Assembly: GCA_019426215.1 (NCBI GenBank)
Contig: CM033391.1
Coordinates: 9,226,708-9,290,707 of the forward strand
Reading direction: 5' to 3'
DNA length: 64,000 nt
DNA from: Buddleja alternifolia
Taxonomy: Eukaryota; Streptophyta; Magnoliopsida; Lamiales; Scrophulariaceae
The notes under the pieces were generated by a model. It did not search any database and was not told the origin of the DNA. It saw only the letters and a list, made by a program, of their open reading frames with translations. Positions 60,845 to 64,000 of this stretch are shown piece by piece. Both the position numbers and the translations under genes were made by a program. Numbering within the stretch: the first letter of the stretch is position 1; the number at the start of each line of letters is the position of its first letter.

Positions 60845-62086
60845 TTTTTTTTAATTCAAGCCTAATAGGGATACCCTAAATATCTAGCCCAACAAACTCG
60901 GGTTCATAGTCTTAATCTTGAGCCATAGAGATTCTATCTAACTCTAGGAGGGGAGAGCCGCAACTTATAGCAACTTGGATTCGAACTCAAGACCTCCCAC
61001 ATAAAGGGGATAATTGCATATGACCCCACGTGAAACACGAAATTGACTGAAAGTCTACCTGTATTAATTTTATTGCGAGGTACCCTTTGTGATCACATAA
61101 ATTTTGCGCGAAACCCATCTGCCGTTATAAACTAACGGGAGGTGTCATACACTCACCTAAGCTGCATTTGGGATAATTTTGTATGCACAATTTTCATGTT
61201 AAAAGATCTTTTTATCCGTTCAAATTAAATTTAAAAATCAATAAATAATTAGATTGGGAAGGATATGGACATATGGTACATTTGGGTAGGTATATTGGAT
61301 TTGGGTTACCCAAACCCATATACTATTTTTTGAATTTTCCTTTTCTCCTTTTTCTTTTCTTTTTTCTTTTTCTCTTCCCTCCGCTTGTTCTTTCTCCTCA
61401 ACTCTACATCTCTGCCAAACACCAACCCTTGCACCATTGTTGTTGTTGCACCAACGTCGCACACCCACCCCTGATTCACAGCCACAACCATCACCTTCCT
61501 GGCACCATAGTCAACCCTCCCTAGCAGCGACATAAAACTCCTCGCCATCAACACCGATCCAAACCCACCACCATTCCCCCGTCGCCAAACACATAAGAGC
61601 ATCCCGGTTGTTTTTCCTGCCATCAACACCCTTCCAAACCCACCACTATTCACTAAATATTTTTCTATTTATTTTCCTGAATTTTGGTTTTCTATAAAGT
61701 CTTTTGGATGTTTTTTCTGATTTTCTTTATTTTTTATTTATTTTTATTTCAATTTTTCTGATTATCTATGAGTTTTTTGATTTTTTATTATCATCTTGAT
61801 CTAACGGTTGATCCCCGGTGGTCCAATGGCCCAAAAGAATTGAAAAATAACATGTTTCTTCTTACAATCCCCGGTGGGTACATTGTAGAAAAACTTAACA
61901 CCGTTAGTCATTATTGAAGGAAAGGAAGAGTGTGCAATTAAAAAAATTCACAGGGGTATTTAAGGCTATTAATTTTTACAAGATAGTTTTGTGCAGATTT
62001 TCGTTAACACAAGGGGGTTATATGCAATTTTTCCTACATAAAGTGGGAGATGGATACCGCTAAATCAATAAGTCTTGGGTAGGAAA
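60845..62086 (-). mobile_element. SINE split by a TIR element
   Basis: The SINE parts 62086-62044 and 61006-60845 (about 205 bp in all) are flanked by CATATAAGA (60836-60844 and 62087-62095). On the minus strand box A-like TTTAGCGGTATCC lies in the right piece and box B GAGTTCGAATCC in the left piece. The 3' tail is AATTAAAAAAAA. The TIR element sits between the two promoter boxes. Confidence 0.72.
61007..62035. mobile_element. TIR element inside a SINE (1029 bp)
   Basis: The 8-bp duplication ACATAAAG lies at 60999-61006 and 62036-62043. The ends GGGGATAATTGCATATGACC and, reverse-complemented, AGGAAAAATTGCATATAACC start imperfect inverted repeats of about 130 bp. TIR length suggests a Mutator-like element, for which 9 bp would be usual; the ninth bases differ (G and T). 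A pyrimidine-rich centre (61340-61680) gives open frames on both strands but no recognisable protein. Confidence 0.7.
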
Positions 62087-62222
62087 CATATAAGACTATA
62101 TGCATATATATTATGTTTAAGATAATCAATTAAAAAAATTATTTTAATTTTTAATTATTTAAGCACTCACTAGTAGACAAACACTAGAGACTAAATCCAT
62201 GCCGACCAACATTATCGCTCAT

Positions 62223-62404
62223 TAGGGGTGTACATAAACCCGCTCAAACCAACCCAATCCGCCCGAAAACCGCTGGTTTAAAATTATTAAATAATTGTGG
62301 TGGGTTGAAAAAATTGCAACCCGCCACTTTCGGGTAGGGTGGTGGGTTTAATAATTGTAACCCGCTTAACCCGTCACCCGACTGCTAATTGTTTATGTCA
62401 TAAG

Positions 62405-62441
<37 letters not shown>

Positions 62442-63002
62442 AGAGAGAGAAAGTTAAAGATTAACCCTAAACTCTTAAAACTATATAGCATATATATAAA
62501 CTCTAATAAGACTGATTTTATTCATATTAATGTGAAACACTTTATTTTTAATTTGAGTAAATAAATTATTTCTTTTGAACATATGTTTTTACTTGATTTG
62601 AACGAAGATGTAGATGTATATTTTGATGATAAATTTATAAAATAATTTAATTTTATTAATATTTTAGAGTTTACAATTTATGATAAATATAATTTTTATT
62701 TAATAACACCACTTATTTTTGTATTTCTCACCAACTCAATTTTTTTTAGTTAAATGTACAACAAACATGTTATTTAATTTTTTACTTATTAGTTGAAACT
62801 AAAAGTAAGTTGTAAGAACTATAATTATAATTTGATAACCCGCCAACCCGTCCGCTAAATACATTAAACCCGACCGACCCGAATCGCTCGGTTTGAAAGG
62901 ATAATTATGCGGTTTCGATTTGAGATTTTGTCAACCTGCATATATTGGGTCGGGTTGATTTTTTTCTTTAAAACCGCCCGAACCCGACCGCGTACACCCC
63001 TA
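62223..63002. mobile_element. TIR element with AACCCG/CGGGTT arrays (780 bp)
   Basis: The 8-bp duplication TCGCTCAT is at 62215-62222 and 63003-63010. The ends TAGGGGTGTACATAAACCC and, reverse-complemented, TAGGGGTGTACGCGG are inverted repeats. Subterminal zones (62240-62390 and 62838-62995) are rich in AACCCGC and CCCGACCG words around an AT-rich middle with a (TA)n tract. There is no transposase. It shares the TAGGGGTG terminus with 20278-21353 and 44309-45126. Confidence 0.88.
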
Positions 63003-63141
63003 TCGCTCATTGTTCACAGTGCGTTTTTACGTTATTTCTGTTAATCCTAAACCAAACTATCAAATGAAATTCATTTCTAAATTGTTTTGTAACTGTAAAT
63101 CGAGCATATGATTCTGCGCGATCTGAAATTGATGTGATTAT

Positions 63142-64000
63142 TGTTGGGAAAAATTCTAGCGCGTAACGGGCGGTATTTATGAAGATACAAAATGATAATG
63201 ATATGTCAAGGCAAGGGTTATCCTATTTCCTTAAGACAATATTGCCTCGCACTTGGTGGTCACGGAATACGGTAATTGTCTCCCAAGATACAACGACAAA
63301 CGTCTCGAAAATAGTACCACAACAAATTTCTGAGCCTAGCGAGCAAAATACTTGTTCCAAACTCTCTCGATGGACACAGATGAATTAAATGCACATCTAA
63401 ACATTTAATATGCAAACTTATTCTTACAATATTAAAATAATATTTAAAGTACTCAAATTAGTACTAACTAATTCTTAAAATAATATTTAAGAACTTCAAG
63501 AATATTTTAAATGCTCAATTTAGCATTTAATATTCAACACGATTCTTAAAATATTAAAATTAATATTTAAGAAACAAAAGAATATTCAAAATACTCAAAT
63601 TAGTACTAAGAATAAAAGAGAGAAGAGAATATTATGTTGGTGTAATTAATTCTAAACTATGGAGGTCTATTTATAGAGAATGAAAGGTTTTTGGTCAAAA
63701 GAAGCAACTTTTTGACTATCTGCAGAAGGGCCAAAAGTTGTGTCTTTTGGACAAAAAGCCCCTTGATTGAACGTTTTTGAACTTTTCACATTAGCCCCAA
63801 AAGTTGCACCTGTTCAAAACACCCCTGAGCTAAACGCCTGATATGGCTATGATCCGGTGTGGCGGGTGCACCGTGCACCCGCCTCTCAACCAATAACAAG
63901 CCACCTTTTCCGGGCAATGATTAGGTGTGGCCGGTTGCACCATCCGGCTGTGCAATTCAGCCCCTATCTTTCCACAAATTTTAATTTTGACCACAAAACT
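63142..64000 (-). mobile_element. Probable LTR running off the right edge
   Basis: Starts TGTTGGGAAAAATTCTAGCG. A TATA-like CTCTATAAATAG is readable on the minus strand at about 63666-63678, suggesting an LTR in minus orientation. Short direct repeats (AATATTTAA, CTCAAATTAGTACT) fill 63410-63610. The other end lies outside the window. Confidence 0.45.

Noticed and set aside
61273..61653. Overlapping open frames of 83 and 115 codons
   Set aside because: They come from a pyrimidine-rich tract inside a TIR element, with low-complexity translation (poly-Phe/Leu or Lys/Glu).
63179..63388. 69-codon open frame at the right edge
   Set aside because: Lies in a probable LTR and shows no recognisable domain.

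Overview
The window is nuclear DNA of a flowering plant, most likely a eudicot. It is AT-rich and intron-containing, and it carries Ty1/copia, Ty3-type, LINE, SINE, hAT, PIF/Harbinger and Mutator-like elements. No prokaryotic-style operons or CRISPR arrays are present. I found only two intact host genes, a tandem pair of cytosolic L-ascorbate peroxidase (APX) genes on the minus strand at 37439-40745 and 52430-56040. Each can be spliced by eye into 9 coding exons and 250 codons, with every catalytic residue present. I do not see a convincing undescribed gene system. The unusual content lies in the transposon architecture.

Left part (1-23000): nested elements whose order of insertion can be read directly. 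A decayed copia pol end (195-1244, minus) is split by a 455-bp hAT-type MITE. A LINE (1785-2669 continuing at 22218-22995) is split by a copia element (2670-22217, plus, 5-bp duplication CCATT). The 3' LTR of that element is split by a second copia (8947-21468, minus). The second copia holds a 979-bp TIR element, a 1429-bp solo LTR (duplication GCCGG) and, in one LTR only, a 1076-bp TIR element.

Middle part (24165-35000): a decayed copia on the minus strand is interrupted by a PIF/Harbinger derivative (25847-27055) and by a non-autonomous LTR element (about 27608-34239). One LTR of the latter contains a complete-looking 4.27-kb hAT transposon (29571-33841) with a four-exon transposase gene carrying one apparent frameshift.

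Right part (35000-64000): the APX pair is set in intergenic DNA full of small elements. These are a Tourist-like MITE, foldbacks, a long-TIR element split by another TIR element, a TIR element sitting in a (TA)n tract, three SINEs with clear target duplications (one split by a TIR element), and the start of a further LTR at the right edge. Five TIR elements (15689, 20278, 44309, 49477, 62223) share one plan: 8-bp duplications, short TIRs, and subterminal arrays of short CCG/CGG-containing motifs that differ between elements. The complete hAT element has a comparable GC-rich subterminal layout.
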